Below, one piece after another: positions 52,089 to 62,028 of a stretch of 64,000 nt of DNA; the first letter of the stretch is position 1; the number at the start of each line of letters is the position of its first letter. This DNA is from Catenovulum adriaticum (GTDB lineage: Bacteria; Pseudomonadota; Gammaproteobacteria; Enterobacterales; Alteromonadaceae). The stretch covers positions 558,001-622,000 of the forward strand of contig NZ_CP109965.1 in the NCBI RefSeq assembly GCF_026725475.1, written 5' to 3'. Below the pieces are notes generated by a model. That model was given only the letters and a program-made list of their open reading frames with translations. It searched no databases and was not told the DNA's origin. Both the position numbers and the translations under genes were made by a program.

Positions 52089-52991
52089 TTACGCCAACGA
52101 TTTGCGCAAATCCGTATTTTTAGCCAGTTCAATAAATGCTCTAATATGCTCGTTTAAATTGTCTTGTTTACGAACACCTAAATGAATTTTTTTATGGATG
52201 CCTGCTTTGCCTAGACGAACCGCTTTTATTGGATGTGTTTTAGCATACTCGTTCGCCAGCCATTGGGGTAGGGTAGTAACTCCACGGTTTGCTGAGACCA
52301 TTTGTAAAATGATTTCAGTGGCTTCTAACGATTTGTGCTTTTTTGGCCGGCAATGAGCGGGTAATAAAAATTGTTGGTATATATCTAATCGTTCAATTTC
52401 GACAGGATAGGTATACAAAGTTTGATCAGATAATTGCTCGGGCATTAAATATTCAAAAGTGGCTAGTGGATTATTTGCACTCATTAATAATACTTGCTCA
52501 TAAGCAAATACAGGTTCAAATAAAATTTGTTCTTTAAAGATAGGATCAGGCGTAACTAAAACATCTATATCGTGGTTAAATAAAGCTGCCATTCCACCAA
52601 ATTGGAATTTTTGTTTAACGTCAATATCAACACCAGACCAATCTTGTAAAAACGGTTCAACCACTTTTAATAGCCATTGATAGCAAGGATGGCATTCCAT
52701 ACCTATATGTAAAGTGCCTTTTTCACTATCGGCATATTGTCTGAGCACTTCATCAATTCTTTCAAGCTGAGGCAATATACGCTTAGCTTCACTGAGTAAG
52801 TATTCGCCGGCTTGAGTCAAGCGAATGGCCCTGCCTTCTTTAACCCACAGTGGCGTACCTTTTTGATTTTCTAACTTTTTGATAGTGTGGCTTAAAGCCG
52901 ACTGAGTCAAGTTTAAGCTATCAGCTGCTGCTGTTAGCGACCCTTGAAGCTCAACTTCTCTTAAAATTCGTAGATGGTTTCTTTCAATCAT
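52089..52991 (-). CDS. metR: LysR-type transcriptional regulator, MetR-like
   Basis: 300 residues. N-terminal winged helix-turn-helix (HLRILREVELQGSLTAAA, then LTQSALSHTIKKLE). The effector domain carries GMECHPCYQWLLKVVEPFL, matching the ECHSCIQWL block of MetR, which senses homocysteine. MetR activates methionine synthesis genes such as metE and metH. None of these is adjacent here, and the divergent side has no large gene. Confidence 0.88.
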   Translation of the reverse strand: MIERNHLRILREVELQGSLTAAADSLNLTQSALSHTIKKLENQKGTPLWVKEGRAIRLTQAGEYLLSEAKRILPQLERIDEVLRQYADSEKGTLHIGMECHPCYQWLLKVVEPFLQDWSGVDIDVKQKFQFGGMAALFNHDIDVLVTPDPIFKEQILFEPVFAYEQVLLMSANNPLATFEYLMPEQLSDQTLYTYPVEIERLDIYQQFLLPAHCRPKKHKSLEATEIILQMVSANRGVTTLPQWLANEYAKTHPIKAVRLGKAGIHKKIHLGVRKQDNLNEHIRAFIELAKNTDLRKSLA

Positions 52992-53306
52992 TTTATTATG
53001 AGTATTATTTGTGAATAATTAAAAATATACCATTTTTATTCATAGATTAAACGCTCTAGCATGATTTAATTTAATAAGCAGAGACAAATAATGGCATCAA
53101 CTCTGAATTTAGGATGTTTAATACTGTTAGTGAAAATTAGCATTACCGGTTGTATAAAAGCATTTTGGAGAGGTGGGATTGTGATTGAGTAATACATAAA
53201 CGTTGATTTAAACACTATGCTGTTAAAGCTGGTGCGGTAAAATTAGGTTACTGAATTAAAGTAACGCCTGCGCTTATTTGGGCACTTTAGGCACAGGCTC
53301 AATTTT
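52992..53306. other. Gap between metR and the 5-formyl-THF cyclo-ligase gene
   Basis: 315 bp. It holds a possible 33-codon open frame (53091-53192) and a hairpin at 53266-53298. The metR side has AT-rich inverted stretches (TGAATAATTAAAAAT and ATTTTTATTCA) that could be an operator, but no clean MetR box. Confidence 0.5.
53091..53192 (+). CDS. Possible 33-residue small protein, unknown
   Basis: ATG at 53091, TAA at 53190-53192. The peptide is hydrophobic at its start (LNLGCLILLVKISITG) and basic later, like a small membrane peptide or leader. The upstream GCAGAGAC is a weak ribosome-binding site. It runs divergently from metR. I cannot assign it, and it may be chance. Confidence 0.2.
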   Translation: MASTLNLGCLILLVKISITGCIKAFWRGGIVIE

Positions 53307-53308
53307 TT
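53266..53308. terminator. Hairpin with T-run near the 3' end of the cyclo-ligase gene
   Basis: GCCTGCGC (53266-53273) pairs with GCACAGGC (53291-53298), with one C-A mismatch on the plus strand or a G-U pair on the minus strand. On the plus strand six T follow at 53303-53308. Direction is ambiguous. Confidence 0.35.
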
Positions 53309-53891
53309 ATTTAACTTTAACTAGTTGAGTGGGAGTAATTATCATATCGAGTGGCACGTCCCAGCTTTCTGTCGGAAGGTTATCGACTTGTTGGCAGTCG
53401 TGCGCTAAACCAATTTTCTGTTGTTTAGGGTGTACATGTGCAAAACTTCGGTCGTAAAAACCACCCCCCATTCCCATTCTGTTTCCGTTACTATCAAAAG
53501 CAACCAGTGGCATAAATACATGAGTTAACTCAGCGGGTGGACAAATAAATTGAACGTCTAGCTGCGGTTCTGGGATGCCAAATTTATTATTAATGAGCGA
53601 AGTATCAGGATTATATTTTAAAAAAGCGAGATGGTTTCTTGCAAAAGGATGTAGCACGGGCAAAAACACCTGTGCATCTATTTTCCAAGCATGTTCAATA
53701 ATGCCTTGTGGATTTAATTCGCCATCGTTTGCCAAATATAATGCAATTTTGTCGTTAGCTTGAATAAGTTGCTGTTCTTGTATTTGTTTGACAATGGATT
53801 GCTGCGCTAATGTTTGCTGTTTAGCTGTTAAAGCCTGTCGTTGCTGGCGAATGGTTTGGCGAATGGCTTGGCGTTTTAAGTTACTTTGCAT
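53307..53891 (-). CDS. 5-formyltetrahydrofolate cyclo-ligase (YgfA family)
   Basis: 194 residues. ATP-dependent conversion of 5-formyl- to 5,10-methenyl-tetrahydrofolate. N-terminal basic helix RQAIRQTIRQQRQALTAK, folate and ATP site segments NDGELNPQGIIEHAW and RMGMGGGFYDRSFA near residue 145. In E. coli this gene follows the 6S RNA gene; here only 122 bp separate it from gltD and no 6S RNA is recognisable. Confidence 0.92.
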   Translation of the reverse strand: MQSNLKRQAIRQTIRQQRQALTAKQQTLAQQSIVKQIQEQQLIQANDKIALYLANDGELNPQGIIEHAWKIDAQVFLPVLHPFARNHLAFLKYNPDTSLINNKFGIPEPQLDVQFICPPAELTHVFMPLVAFDSNGNRMGMGGGFYDRSFAHVHPKQQKIGLAHDCQQVDNLPTESWDVPLDMIITPTQLVKVK

Positions 53892-53966
53892 AATTAGGCG
53901 TTATTTCTTTGGTTTTGTGGTTATGATAATAGACATAAATGTAGTAAATCAAAAATATTGGATACA

Positions 53967-53994
53967 AAAAAGCCGACGTTAAAGTCGGCTTTTT
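53967..53994. terminator. Terminator between gltD and the cyclo-ligase gene
   Basis: AAAAAGCCGAC (53967-53977), loop GTTAAA, GTCGGCTTTTT (53984-53994). A perfect 11-bp stem with A- and T-runs, so it can work in both directions. It ends the gltBD transcript on the minus strand. Confidence 0.9.
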
Positions 53995-54013
53995 ATGATT
54001 GATTTAGTCGTAC

Positions 54014-55429
54014 TTATACTTCTAAATAATCTAAAATACCTTCGGCTGCTTTTCGGCCTTCATCAATTGCCGTTACAACCAAATCGGCACCGCGAACCAT
54101 ATCACCACCAGCGAAGATTTTTTCGTTAGAGGTTTGATATTTAAAAGTATCTTTAGGAGATGCTTTTACGCGATCCCATTGGTCTAACTCGACACCGTAT
54201 TCCGCTAACCAAGGTGCTGGGTTTGGTTGGAAACCAAAAGCTATTACTACCGCATCGCAGTCAATAACATGCTCTGAACCTTCAACCTGTTCAGCACGGC
54301 GACGGCCGTTAGCATCAGGCTCACCCATTTGAGTTTTTATAAATTCAACTCCGACAGCTTTACCTGTATCGTCTACTTTGACGCCAATAGGCTGGATGTT
54401 GAATAAAAACTCTACGCCTTCTTCACGTGCATTTTGCACTTCACGACGTGAACCAGGCATGTTTGCTTCATCACGGCGATAAGCACAAGTTACACTGGTT
54501 GCTTCTTGTCTAATGGAAGTTCGCACACAGTCCATCGCGGTATCACCACCACCTAACACGATGACTTTTTTGCCTTTCATGTCGATGAATTCTTCAGGTG
54601 ATTTTTCAAATCCAATTTGACGGTTTGTATTTGCGATTAAAAAAGGTAGCGCATCATATACACCATTAGCATCTTCGTTTTCGAATCCGCCTTTCATGTA
54701 TTTGTATGTACCCATACCTAAAAATACTGAATCGTATTGGTCAATTAAATCTTGGAATTGAATGTCTTTACCAACTTCTGTGTTTAAAACAAATTCGATA
54801 CCCATCTCTTCAAAGATTTGGCGACGTAATGTCATCACATCTTTTTCAAGTTTGAAGGCTGGAATACCAAAAGTTAACAAGCCACCGATTTCAGGGTATT
54901 TGTCAAAAACAACGGCTTTAACACCATTTCGAGCTAATACATCTGCGGCAGCTAAGCCTGCAGGACCCGCACCAACGATAGCCACTTTTTTATCAGTTTT
55001 AACTACGTCAGATAGGTCAGGGCGCCAGCCTTGTTTAAAAGCAGTATCAGTAATGTATTTCTCAATTGAACCAATAGTAACGGCACCAAACTCATCATTT
55101 AGGGTACAAGCACCTTCACATAATCTGTCCTGAGGACAAACTCGGCCACAAACTTCAGGCAAGCTGTTAGTTTTATGAGAAAGCTCTGCAGCTTCCCATA
55201 TACGGCCTTGGTTGGCTAAATCTAACCATTGAGGAATATAGTTGTGAACAGGGCACTGCCATTCGCAGTATGGGTTACCACAATCTAAACAGCGATCTGC
55301 TTGGCCTGCGGTTTGTTCACCACTCATAGGTTCGTAGATTTCTACAAACTCAATTTTACGCGTTTCGATCGGCTTTTTTGGCGGATCGATACGCTCTACA
55401 TCCATAAATTGATATACGTTTTTGCTCAT
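54014..55429 (-). CDS. gltD: Glutamate synthase (NADPH) small subunit
   Basis: 471 residues from the ATG at 55429, which has GGAG seven bases upstream, partly within the gltB stop region; an earlier in-frame start at 55453 is less likely. N-terminal iron-sulfur cysteines: RCLDCGNPYCEWQCPVHN and VCGRVCPQDRLCEGAC. FAD-binding VAIVGAGPAGLAAADVLA and NADPH-binding VIVLGGGDTAMDCVRTS. It passes electrons from NADPH to the large subunit. It lies 10 bp after gltB. Confidence 0.96.
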   Translation of the reverse strand: MSKNVYQFMDVERIDPPKKPIETRKIEFVEIYEPMSGEQTAGQADRCLDCGNPYCEWQCPVHNYIPQWLDLANQGRIWEAAELSHKTNSLPEVCGRVCPQDRLCEGACTLNDEFGAVTIGSIEKYITDTAFKQGWRPDLSDVVKTDKKVAIVGAGPAGLAAADVLARNGVKAVVFDKYPEIGGLLTFGIPAFKLEKDVMTLRRQIFEEMGIEFVLNTEVGKDIQFQDLIDQYDSVFLGMGTYKYMKGGFENEDANGVYDALPFLIANTNRQIGFEKSPEEFIDMKGKKVIVLGGGDTAMDCVRTSIRQEATSVTCAYRRDEANMPGSRREVQNAREEGVEFLFNIQPIGVKVDDTGKAVGVEFIKTQMGEPDANGRRRAEQVEGSEHVIDCDAVVIAFGFQPNPAPWLAEYGVELDQWDRVKASPKDTFKYQTSNEKIFAGGDMVRGADLVVTAIDEGRKAAEGILDYLEV

Positions 55430-55439
55430 CAGATTCTCC

Positions 55440-58400
55440 TTACTTGATCTCAACTCTTAGCTCATCAGAAGAACGACTGATGTGACCAAGTAAGTTATTT
55501 ACGTCATTTGCTTTTGGTTTAACCAATTTGAATTTAGGCAAGTATGCATTAAAGTTTGCAAGCATTTCATGCGCTCTGTGGCTACCTGTTTCTTCAAAAT
55601 GATGGTTAATTAACCCACGTAAGTGTTCAACTAGAATTGTTTTATCTGCAAAGTCAGCAGCTTCCACAAGTTCTTTGTTTAGTTTGCCTGTTAGGTCGTC
55701 GTTTTCGTCTAAAACGTAAGCAAAGCCGCCAGTCATACCTGCGCCAAAGTTTACCCCAACAGAACCTAAGATTACCATGATACCGCCTGTCATATATTCA
55801 CATGCGTTATCGCCGGTACCTTCAACAATAGCCGTTGCACCAGAATTACGAACGCCAAAACGTTCACCTGCTCGGCCAGCTGCAAATAATTTACCGCCAG
55901 TGGCGCCATATAAACAAGTGTTACCAATAATCGCACTTTCGTGAGATTTAAAGCTGACACCTTTATGTGGACGAACAACTAGCTTACCGCCAGCCATACC
56001 TTTACCAACATAGTCATTTGCATCGCCGGTTAAAATTAAGTTTAAACCGCCAGCATTCCATACACCAAAACTTTGACCAATAGCGCCTGTTAAATTAATG
56101 GTAATAGGAGACAGATTCATGCCATTGTTGCCATGAAGTTTTGCAATTTCACCACTTAACAACGCACCTACCGAACGGTCTGTATTTTTAACCGAGTAGC
56201 GGAATAGGCCGCCTGATTTGTTGGCCACTGCCGATTGGCAATCTGCTAATATTTGTTTGTTTAACACACCTTCATCAAATGGTGGGTTTTTAGCTTCAGT
56301 ACAGCGGCGAGCTGTTGCTGCAGATGGCACGTTATCTACTAATAATGGAGATAGGTCTAAACGCTGTTGTTTAACGGTTTCACCTTCTAAAACTTCTAAT
56401 AGATCGGTGCGGCCAATTAAATCATCAAAACGTTTAATACCAAGCGATGCCATAATTTCACGGACTTCTTGAGCAACAAATTTGAAATAGTTTTCAGCCA
56501 TTTCTGGTAAGCCGTGGAAATTATTTTCACGTAACTTCTCGTCTTGAGTTGCAACACCAGTCGCACAGTTATTTAAGTGGCAAATACGTAAATATTTACA
56601 ACCTAACACAACCATAGGGCCTGTACCAAAACCAAAGCTTTCGGCACCTAATAATGCAGCTTTTACAACATCTAAACCAGTTTTCAATCCACCATCTGTC
56701 TGTAAACGAACTTTATGACGTAAGTTGTTTTCAACTAAAGCTTGTTGTGTCTCAGCTACGCCAAGCTCCCAAGGAGAACCAGCATATTTTACTGAAGTTA
56801 ATGGACTGGCAGCCGTACCACCGTCATAACCTGAAACAGTAATTAAATCAGCATAAGCTTTGGCAACACCCGTTGCAATCGTACCCACACCAGGTTCTGA
56901 TACGAGTTTAACTGAAATTAAAGCTGACGGGTTAACTTGTTTTAAGTCAAAAATTAACTGCGCTAAATCTTCAATTGAATAAATATCATGGTGCGGTGGA
57001 GGCGAAATTAAGGTTACACCCGGTACAGAGAAACGTAATGTCGCAATGTATGGATTTACTTTATCACCTGGTAACTGACCACCTTCACCCGGCTTAGCAC
57101 CTTGGGCTACTTTAATTTGGATAATGCTTGCATTAACCAAATAATGTGGTGTTACACCAAAGCGACCCGAAGCAACTTGTTTGATTTTTGAATTTTTCAA
57201 AGTACCAAATCGTTTTGGATCTTCACCACCTTCGCCTGAATTCGAATTACCGCCTAAACGGTTCATCGCTATGGCTAATGCTTCGTGAGCTTCTGGGCTA
57301 AGTGCACCAATTGACATGGCCGCAGTATCAAAACGCGGGAATAAATTATCCGCTGGTTCAACATCGTTAATATCAATCGCCTGACCTGCTTTAATCGCTA
57401 ACAAGTCACGGATTGTTGCAATAGGCCGTGTATTAACTAAGTTTGAAAAAACTTGGTAGTCGGTATATTCGCCAGACTGAACCGCTTTTTGTAAAGTGGT
57501 GACTACATCAGGGTTGTATGAATGATATTCTTCATCATGAACAAATTTTAACAAACCACCGTGAGTCATTTTTTTGCGTGGTAACCATGCAATGCGATCA
57601 AGGTTGATAATGTCTTGTTCAAAATCGCTGAAATTAGAACCTTGAATACGACTAGTGACACCACGGAAACATTGTTCCATTACTTCACTGTTGATACCAA
57701 TTGCTTCAAACAATTGTGAACAACGGTAACTGGCAATAGTTGAGATACCCATTTTAGACATAATCTTAAATAAGCCTTTACCAATACCTTTACGATAGTT
57801 ACTAATCGCTTTTTGTGGTTCAATCTCTAGAGATTTATTCTCAACTAATTGCTCAACTGTTTCGTAAGCTAAATACGGATATACCGCAGTAGCACCTAAA
57901 CCAATTAAGACTGCAAAGTGGTGAGAATCACGTGCAGATGCAGTTTCAACAACGATATTACTGTCACAACGGATATTGGTATCTAATGACGCTTGTTGTA
58001 AAGCACCCACTGCCATTGGAGCTGGAATTGGCAACTTACCTTTTTCTATATCTTTATCTGATAAAATCAAGATAACTGCATTGCGCTCTTTAACTGCTGT
58101 AATTGCTTCATTGACCACACGCTCGATAGCTTGCGATAAATTTTCAGCTTTCGGGTCATAATTTAAGCTAAAAGTTTCAGATGCATAGTATTTATCATCT
58201 AATGCTTTTAATTGAGTCATATCTGTATTGGTTAATACAGGTGATTCGAACAAGACACGATGCGCGTGACCTGTTGTTTCACTAAATACGTTTTGCTCAC
58301 GACCAATACAGGTTTGCAAACTCATTACATGGTTTTCACGTAACGGGTCAATTGGCGGGTTGGTAACCTGTGCAAACATCTGACGGAAATAATCGTACAA

Positions 58401-59906
58401 TGTACGTTGCTTACGAGAAAGAACCGCCATAGGGGTATCGTCACCCATAGAGCCAACTGCTTCTTGTCCGTTTATAGACAATACTTTAACAACTTGGTCA
58501 ATTTCTTCGTAGCTGTAATTAAATAGTTTGTGGTAAACCGCTAATTGCGCATCATCATAATTTCGATGACCGGCTTTACTGGTTTCACAAGCTTCGTATG
58601 GTGTTAAATGTTGGATGTGTTCATCTAACCAAGCACGGTACGGATGGCGATCTTTTAAGTCTTGATCGATTTCATTAGTTCGCCATAGCTGACCGCTTTG
58701 GGTATCAACCGCTAACATTTCGCCTGGACCAACACGACCTTTTTCGACAACTTCGTCTGGTGAGTATTCCCAAATACCAACTTCAGACGCTAATGTAATG
58801 AATCGGTTTGAGGTAATAACATAACGAGCAGGGCGTAAACCGTTACGGTCTAAGTTACAAGCTACATGTCGACCATTAGTTAATACGATACCTGCTGGAC
58901 CATCCCAAGGTTCCATATGCATAGAGTTAAACTCATAAAATGATTTAAGCTCGGCTGACATATCTGGGTTGTTTTGCCAGGCAGGTGGCACTAATAAACG
59001 CATCGCACGGAATAAGTCCATACCGCCAGCTAATAATAGCTCAAGCATATTATCAAGTGACGATGAATCAGAACCTTCTGTGTTTACATAAGGTGCTGCG
59101 GTTTTCATATCCGGTAAAATTGGAGATGAGAATTTACTGGTACGTGCAGCGGCCCATTGACGGTTAGCCTTAATGGTATTAATTTCACCATTATGTGCTA
59201 AGAAACGGAAAGGCTGTGCTAATTTCCAACGTGGAGATGTGTTAGTTGAGAATCTTTGGTGGAATACACAAATAGCTGATTGCATACGAAGGTCAGCAAG
59301 ATCTTCATAAAAAGAAGGCAAATCAGCCGGCATTACCAAGCCTTTAAATACGGTGACTAAACCAGATAAAGTGGCAATGTAAAAATCTGAATCATCAGTT
59401 ACACGCTGCTCAATTCGACGACGAGCAACATATAAGCGTCGCTCTAAATCGACATCTTTCCAGCCGCTTGGTGCATTAACAAAAATTTGTTCAAATCTAG
59501 GTAATTGCGATGCTGCAATTTCACCCAAAATCTCAGGGTTGGTTGGCATTTCACGCCAGCCCACTACACTAAGAGTTTCTTTTTCAAGTTCCTCTTCTAT
59601 AATACAGCGAGCAGATGCAGCTTTTGCTTCATCTTGATTTAGGAAAATGGTACCTACGCCATAGTTAGCCGCAAGCTTCCAGTTATTTTCTTCAGCGATT
59701 GCTCTAAAGAAAGTATCTGGCTTTTGCATAAGCAAGCCACAACCATCACCTGTTTTACCATCAGCAGCAATACCACCGCGATGTTTCATTCGATCTAACG
59801 CGCTAATCGCGGTACGAACCAATTTATGGCTCGCCTCGCCATCCATATGCGCAATTAGGCCAAAACCACAGTTATCTTTTGTTTGGCTAGCGTCATATAG
59901 TTTCAT
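55440..59906 (-). CDS. gltB: Glutamate synthase large subunit
   Basis: 1488 residues from the ATG at 59906, with GGAGG five bases upstream; the TTG before it is not the start. After a 12-residue propeptide, Cys13 in DNCGFGLIAH is the Ntn glutaminase nucleophile. The central domain and the FMN-binding synthase domain follow (SGYDGGTAASPLTSVKYAG, GGLKTGLDVVKAALLGAES). The 3Fe-4S cysteines are in LGCKYLRICHLNNCATG. The C-terminal GXGXG beta-helix is present (GGKLFAAGRAGERFGVRNSG). It makes two glutamates from glutamine and 2-oxoglutarate. A perfect hairpin lies in the leader. Confidence 0.97.
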   Translation of the reverse strand: MKLYDASQTKDNCGFGLIAHMDGEASHKLVRTAISALDRMKHRGGIAADGKTGDGCGLLMQKPDTFFRAIAEENNWKLAANYGVGTIFLNQDEAKAASARCIIEEELEKETLSVVGWREMPTNPEILGEIAASQLPRFEQIFVNAPSGWKDVDLERRLYVARRRIEQRVTDDSDFYIATLSGLVTVFKGLVMPADLPSFYEDLADLRMQSAICVFHQRFSTNTSPRWKLAQPFRFLAHNGEINTIKANRQWAAARTSKFSSPILPDMKTAAPYVNTEGSDSSSLDNMLELLLAGGMDLFRAMRLLVPPAWQNNPDMSAELKSFYEFNSMHMEPWDGPAGIVLTNGRHVACNLDRNGLRPARYVITSNRFITLASEVGIWEYSPDEVVEKGRVGPGEMLAVDTQSGQLWRTNEIDQDLKDRHPYRAWLDEHIQHLTPYEACETSKAGHRNYDDAQLAVYHKLFNYSYEEIDQVVKVLSINGQEAVGSMGDDTPMAVLSRKQRTLYDYFRQMFAQVTNPPIDPLRENHVMSLQTCIGREQNVFSETTGHAHRVLFESPVLTNTDMTQLKALDDKYYASETFSLNYDPKAENLSQAIERVVNEAITAVKERNAVILILSDKDIEKGKLPIPAPMAVGALQQASLDTNIRCDSNIVVETASARDSHHFAVLIGLGATAVYPYLAYETVEQLVENKSLEIEPQKAISNYRKGIGKGLFKIMSKMGISTIASYRCSQLFEAIGINSEVMEQCFRGVTSRIQGSNFSDFEQDIINLDRIAWLPRKKMTHGGLLKFVHDEEYHSYNPDVVTTLQKAVQSGEYTDYQVFSNLVNTRPIATIRDLLAIKAGQAIDINDVEPADNLFPRFDTAAMSIGALSPEAHEALAIAMNRLGGNSNSGEGGEDPKRFGTLKNSKIKQVASGRFGVTPHYLVNASIIQIKVAQGAKPGEGGQLPGDKVNPYIATLRFSVPGVTLISPPPHHDIYSIEDLAQLIFDLKQVNPSALISVKLVSEPGVGTIATGVAKAYADLITVSGYDGGTAASPLTSVKYAGSPWELGVAETQQALVENNLRHKVRLQTDGGLKTGLDVVKAALLGAESFGFGTGPMVVLGCKYLRICHLNNCATGVATQDEKLRENNFHGLPEMAENYFKFVAQEVREIMASLGIKRFDDLIGRTDLLEVLEGETVKQQRLDLSPLLVDNVPSAATARRCTEAKNPPFDEGVLNKQILADCQSAVANKSGGLFRYSVKNTDRSVGALLSGEIAKLHGNNGMNLSPITINLTGAIGQSFGVWNAGGLNLILTGDANDYVGKGMAGGKLVVRPHKGVSFKSHESAIIGNTCLYGATGGKLFAAGRAGERFGVRNSGATAIVEGTGDNACEYMTGGIMVILGSVGVNFGAGMTGGFAYVLDENDDLTGKLNKELVEAADFADKTILVEHLRGLINHHFEETGSHRAHEMLANFNAYLPKFKLVKPKANDVNNLLGHISRSSDELRVEIK

Positions 59907-60258
59907 CAAAACCTCCGAGGCCCACGGCTTTTCCGCTGGCTAAATCGAGTTATATAGATATAACTCGATAGCTTAGGCTCAACCATGTAATTTTCATTCA
60001 GTAATATTTTCGACAGAACCTAATACAATAACTATTTATTATAAAAAGGTCAATCTCAGACTTGTGCCGTTCTTGCCAATAATTTAATAAATAAAACTAG
60101 GAAGAACTGCCTATTAATGCCTAACTTCGGCAAATGTGTTGCTAATATTAGCTTTCTTGCTGTTAACTTGATTTTTCCATTTTATCCTTATCTTTTCTTT
60201 ATAGTGATATGAATAAATAATCTTAGTGAATATTTATTCTATACTAGTGTATAAATAT
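59907..60258. other. Gap between gltB and folE2 with the gltB leader
   Basis: 352 bp. It contains the perfect inverted repeat at 59944-59969 and an AT-rich imperfect dyad around TATACTAGTGTATA next to the folE2 stop. No clear promoter for gltB was found by eye. Confidence 0.6.
59944..59969 (-). promoter_or_regulatory. Perfect inverted repeat in the gltB leader
   Basis: ATCGAGTTATA (59944-59954) and TATAACTCGAT (59959-59969) are exact inverted copies with a 4-base spacer. The repeat lies 38 bp before the gltB ATG and has no T-run. It could be an operator or an mRNA hairpin near the ribosome-binding site. Confidence 0.6.
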
Positions 60259-61188
60259 TTAATAAGGAAGGTATCCGTTCTCGATACCTTTAGTTGAAAC
60301 ACTAACAGCATCATGAGCGTGAAGTGATTCAAAATGATTCACTCGAACCCAGAAATCTGTGTAAGCTTCAATTGAGTTTAAGGCGTGCTTTAAACGGCGT
60401 CCTGCATCTTCGCAAAACATTAAGTTTTGCCCGTTCAAGCGTGCAAATTCTTGTTCGTCAGCGCGTTTAACCGCAGCTTGTACAGGTGTCTGTAATGCAC
60501 CTTCAACAAGATTAACTAAATCAGTAATTGGAAATTCTTCAATGGTAGCGCCCAATTTAACTTTCACTTCAGCAGTGCTGCGTTGGCTGTGAGGCGTAGC
60601 AACGATACCTTCTGTTGTACCTAACCACTGATGAACTTGTTTACTGTCTACCAGACCATTGTTGTCAAACTTTTCTTCAAATGCCTTTTGAATCAGTTGT
60701 CTGGCCAGAGCCGCAGAGCAAGGGCAAGTTGATGAATAAGGGACATCAATTTTCATTTCAATATGCGTTTGATTATCACGAACACAACCTGTAATGGTAA
60801 TTGGATAGGCTTTCCAGCCTTGTTTACCGCTGATAAGTGATTTACGACGCATATGGTAATCAAAGCTAAATTTGATAAATGCTTTATCGCTAAGCTCTTC
60901 ATGGCTTTCTATAAAATCAGCTAATAGCTTAGTTAAAGATGTTTTGGTCAAGCTACCATCTGTTGAAAGCTGATCTAAAAGCAAATATAGCCTAGACATA
61001 TGAATACCTTTGGCTTTAGCTTGGATTAAATTTACAAAGGCTTCGACTTTTGCGCTAACCGGGCGCATAGCCTCTCCCTTGGCTTCAATCATCAAAGGCA
61101 CTTCAATTTCACTCATTCCAACCCAATCTAAAACACCTTCAGTTTGTGCTGAGGATTGGTTGGCTACGTCAGGCATAGAAGTTGGCAT
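60259..61188 (-). CDS. folE2: GTP cyclohydrolase FolE2
   Basis: 309 residues. It makes 7,8-dihydroneopterin triphosphate from GTP, the first step of folate and queuosine synthesis. Family segments: LDWVGMSEIEVPLMIEAKGE, the active-site Cys in PYSSTCPCSAALARQL, HSQRSTAEVKVKLG and MFCEDAGRRLKHALNS. FolE2 works with metals other than zinc and is often Zur-controlled; no clear Zur box is seen upstream. GGAG lies five bases before the ATG. Confidence 0.95.
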   Translation of the reverse strand: MPTSMPDVANQSSAQTEGVLDWVGMSEIEVPLMIEAKGEAMRPVSAKVEAFVNLIQAKAKGIHMSRLYLLLDQLSTDGSLTKTSLTKLLADFIESHEELSDKAFIKFSFDYHMRRKSLISGKQGWKAYPITITGCVRDNQTHIEMKIDVPYSSTCPCSAALARQLIQKAFEEKFDNNGLVDSKQVHQWLGTTEGIVATPHSQRSTAEVKVKLGATIEEFPITDLVNLVEGALQTPVQAAVKRADEQEFARLNGQNLMFCEDAGRRLKHALNSIEAYTDFWVRVNHFESLHAHDAVSVSTKGIENGYLPY

Positions 61189-61874
61189 TTATTCTCCAAA
61201 TTAACTTGAGTTACGAACCCGTTTGAAAAAAAGGGCGCACTTTATACCACAAAATTGCGTATTTTGATTCGATTTTTTTTCAAAGTTACGCGAAGTGGCT
61301 TTATATCGGCTATTCTACCATCGCTCTGAGTATCCTAAAACCTATGTTTTATAGTGATTTATTGTGCGTATCAAAATTAGCAATAATTCAACATAAGATT
61401 AAAATAAATGATTAATTTTTAGCTTCTATGAGCCTGTACGCTACATTTTGGGGAGTAGGTTATTTAATCATTAACAAAATAGAGTAAGTTTTCGCTTTGT
61501 TACCGAACGATATTAAGATGAAATCCATGTTCTATCTCTGCAGATACGTTGACAAAAAAACACGGTATTAAGTACATAATTAGTAGTGCTTTAGTACCGG
61601 TCGTTATGTTATATAGCTATATAGCAACCTAATCTTAAGTGCTTAAATTTAAGCCGTTATTGCACAGTTTTATGTGTAAGTCGCGCTGTGTTCACCAATG
61701 GTAAAATAGTAAGAAGCGCTAATAGCTAATACTAGTAATAAATGAAAGGTAAATAATTTAATAATCAAATAGACGCATGTTCACGTACACCTTTTAGATA
61801 AAAGCTATAAAGATTAAATTGGTAAAAACGAAAGCATAAAAGCATAGAAAACATAATAGTATTTGATACTTTTA

Positions 61875-61907
61875 GCAGTAGGTAAGCAGTAGGTAAGCAG
61901 TAGGTAA
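61875..61907. repeat. Three tandem 11-bp repeats
   Basis: GCAGTAGGTAA occurs three times without interruption (61875-61885, 61886-61896, 61897-61907). Confidence 0.9.
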
Positions 61908-61994
61908 AGTGTGGCAAACGGGAATCCCAGTTTAAAAACAATTATTTCTTTATTAAAGATCCCGTATTAATTTTGCCTGATCGGGAATCAATAG

Positions 61995-62022
61995 TTGCAT
62001 TCGCTTTATTTGTTTGTATAAT
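61995..62022 (+). promoter_or_regulatory. S10 operon promoter
   Basis: TTGCAT (61995-62000) and a perfect TATAAT (62017-62022) are 16 bp apart. The predicted start is near 62029, which gives a leader of about 209 nt before rpsJ, similar in size to known S10 leaders. Confidence 0.65.
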
Positions 62023-62028
62023 ACGCGA

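Noticed and set aside
53892..54013. 6S RNA gene upstream of the cyclo-ligase gene, as in E. coli
   Set aside because: The gap is only 122 bp, of which 28 bp is the gltD terminator; no 6S-like long hairpin with central bubble.
61600..61640. Zur box for folE2 at the TATATAGCTATATA palindrome
   Set aside because: It lies over 400 bp from the folE2 start and the half-sites do not align with the Zur consensus.
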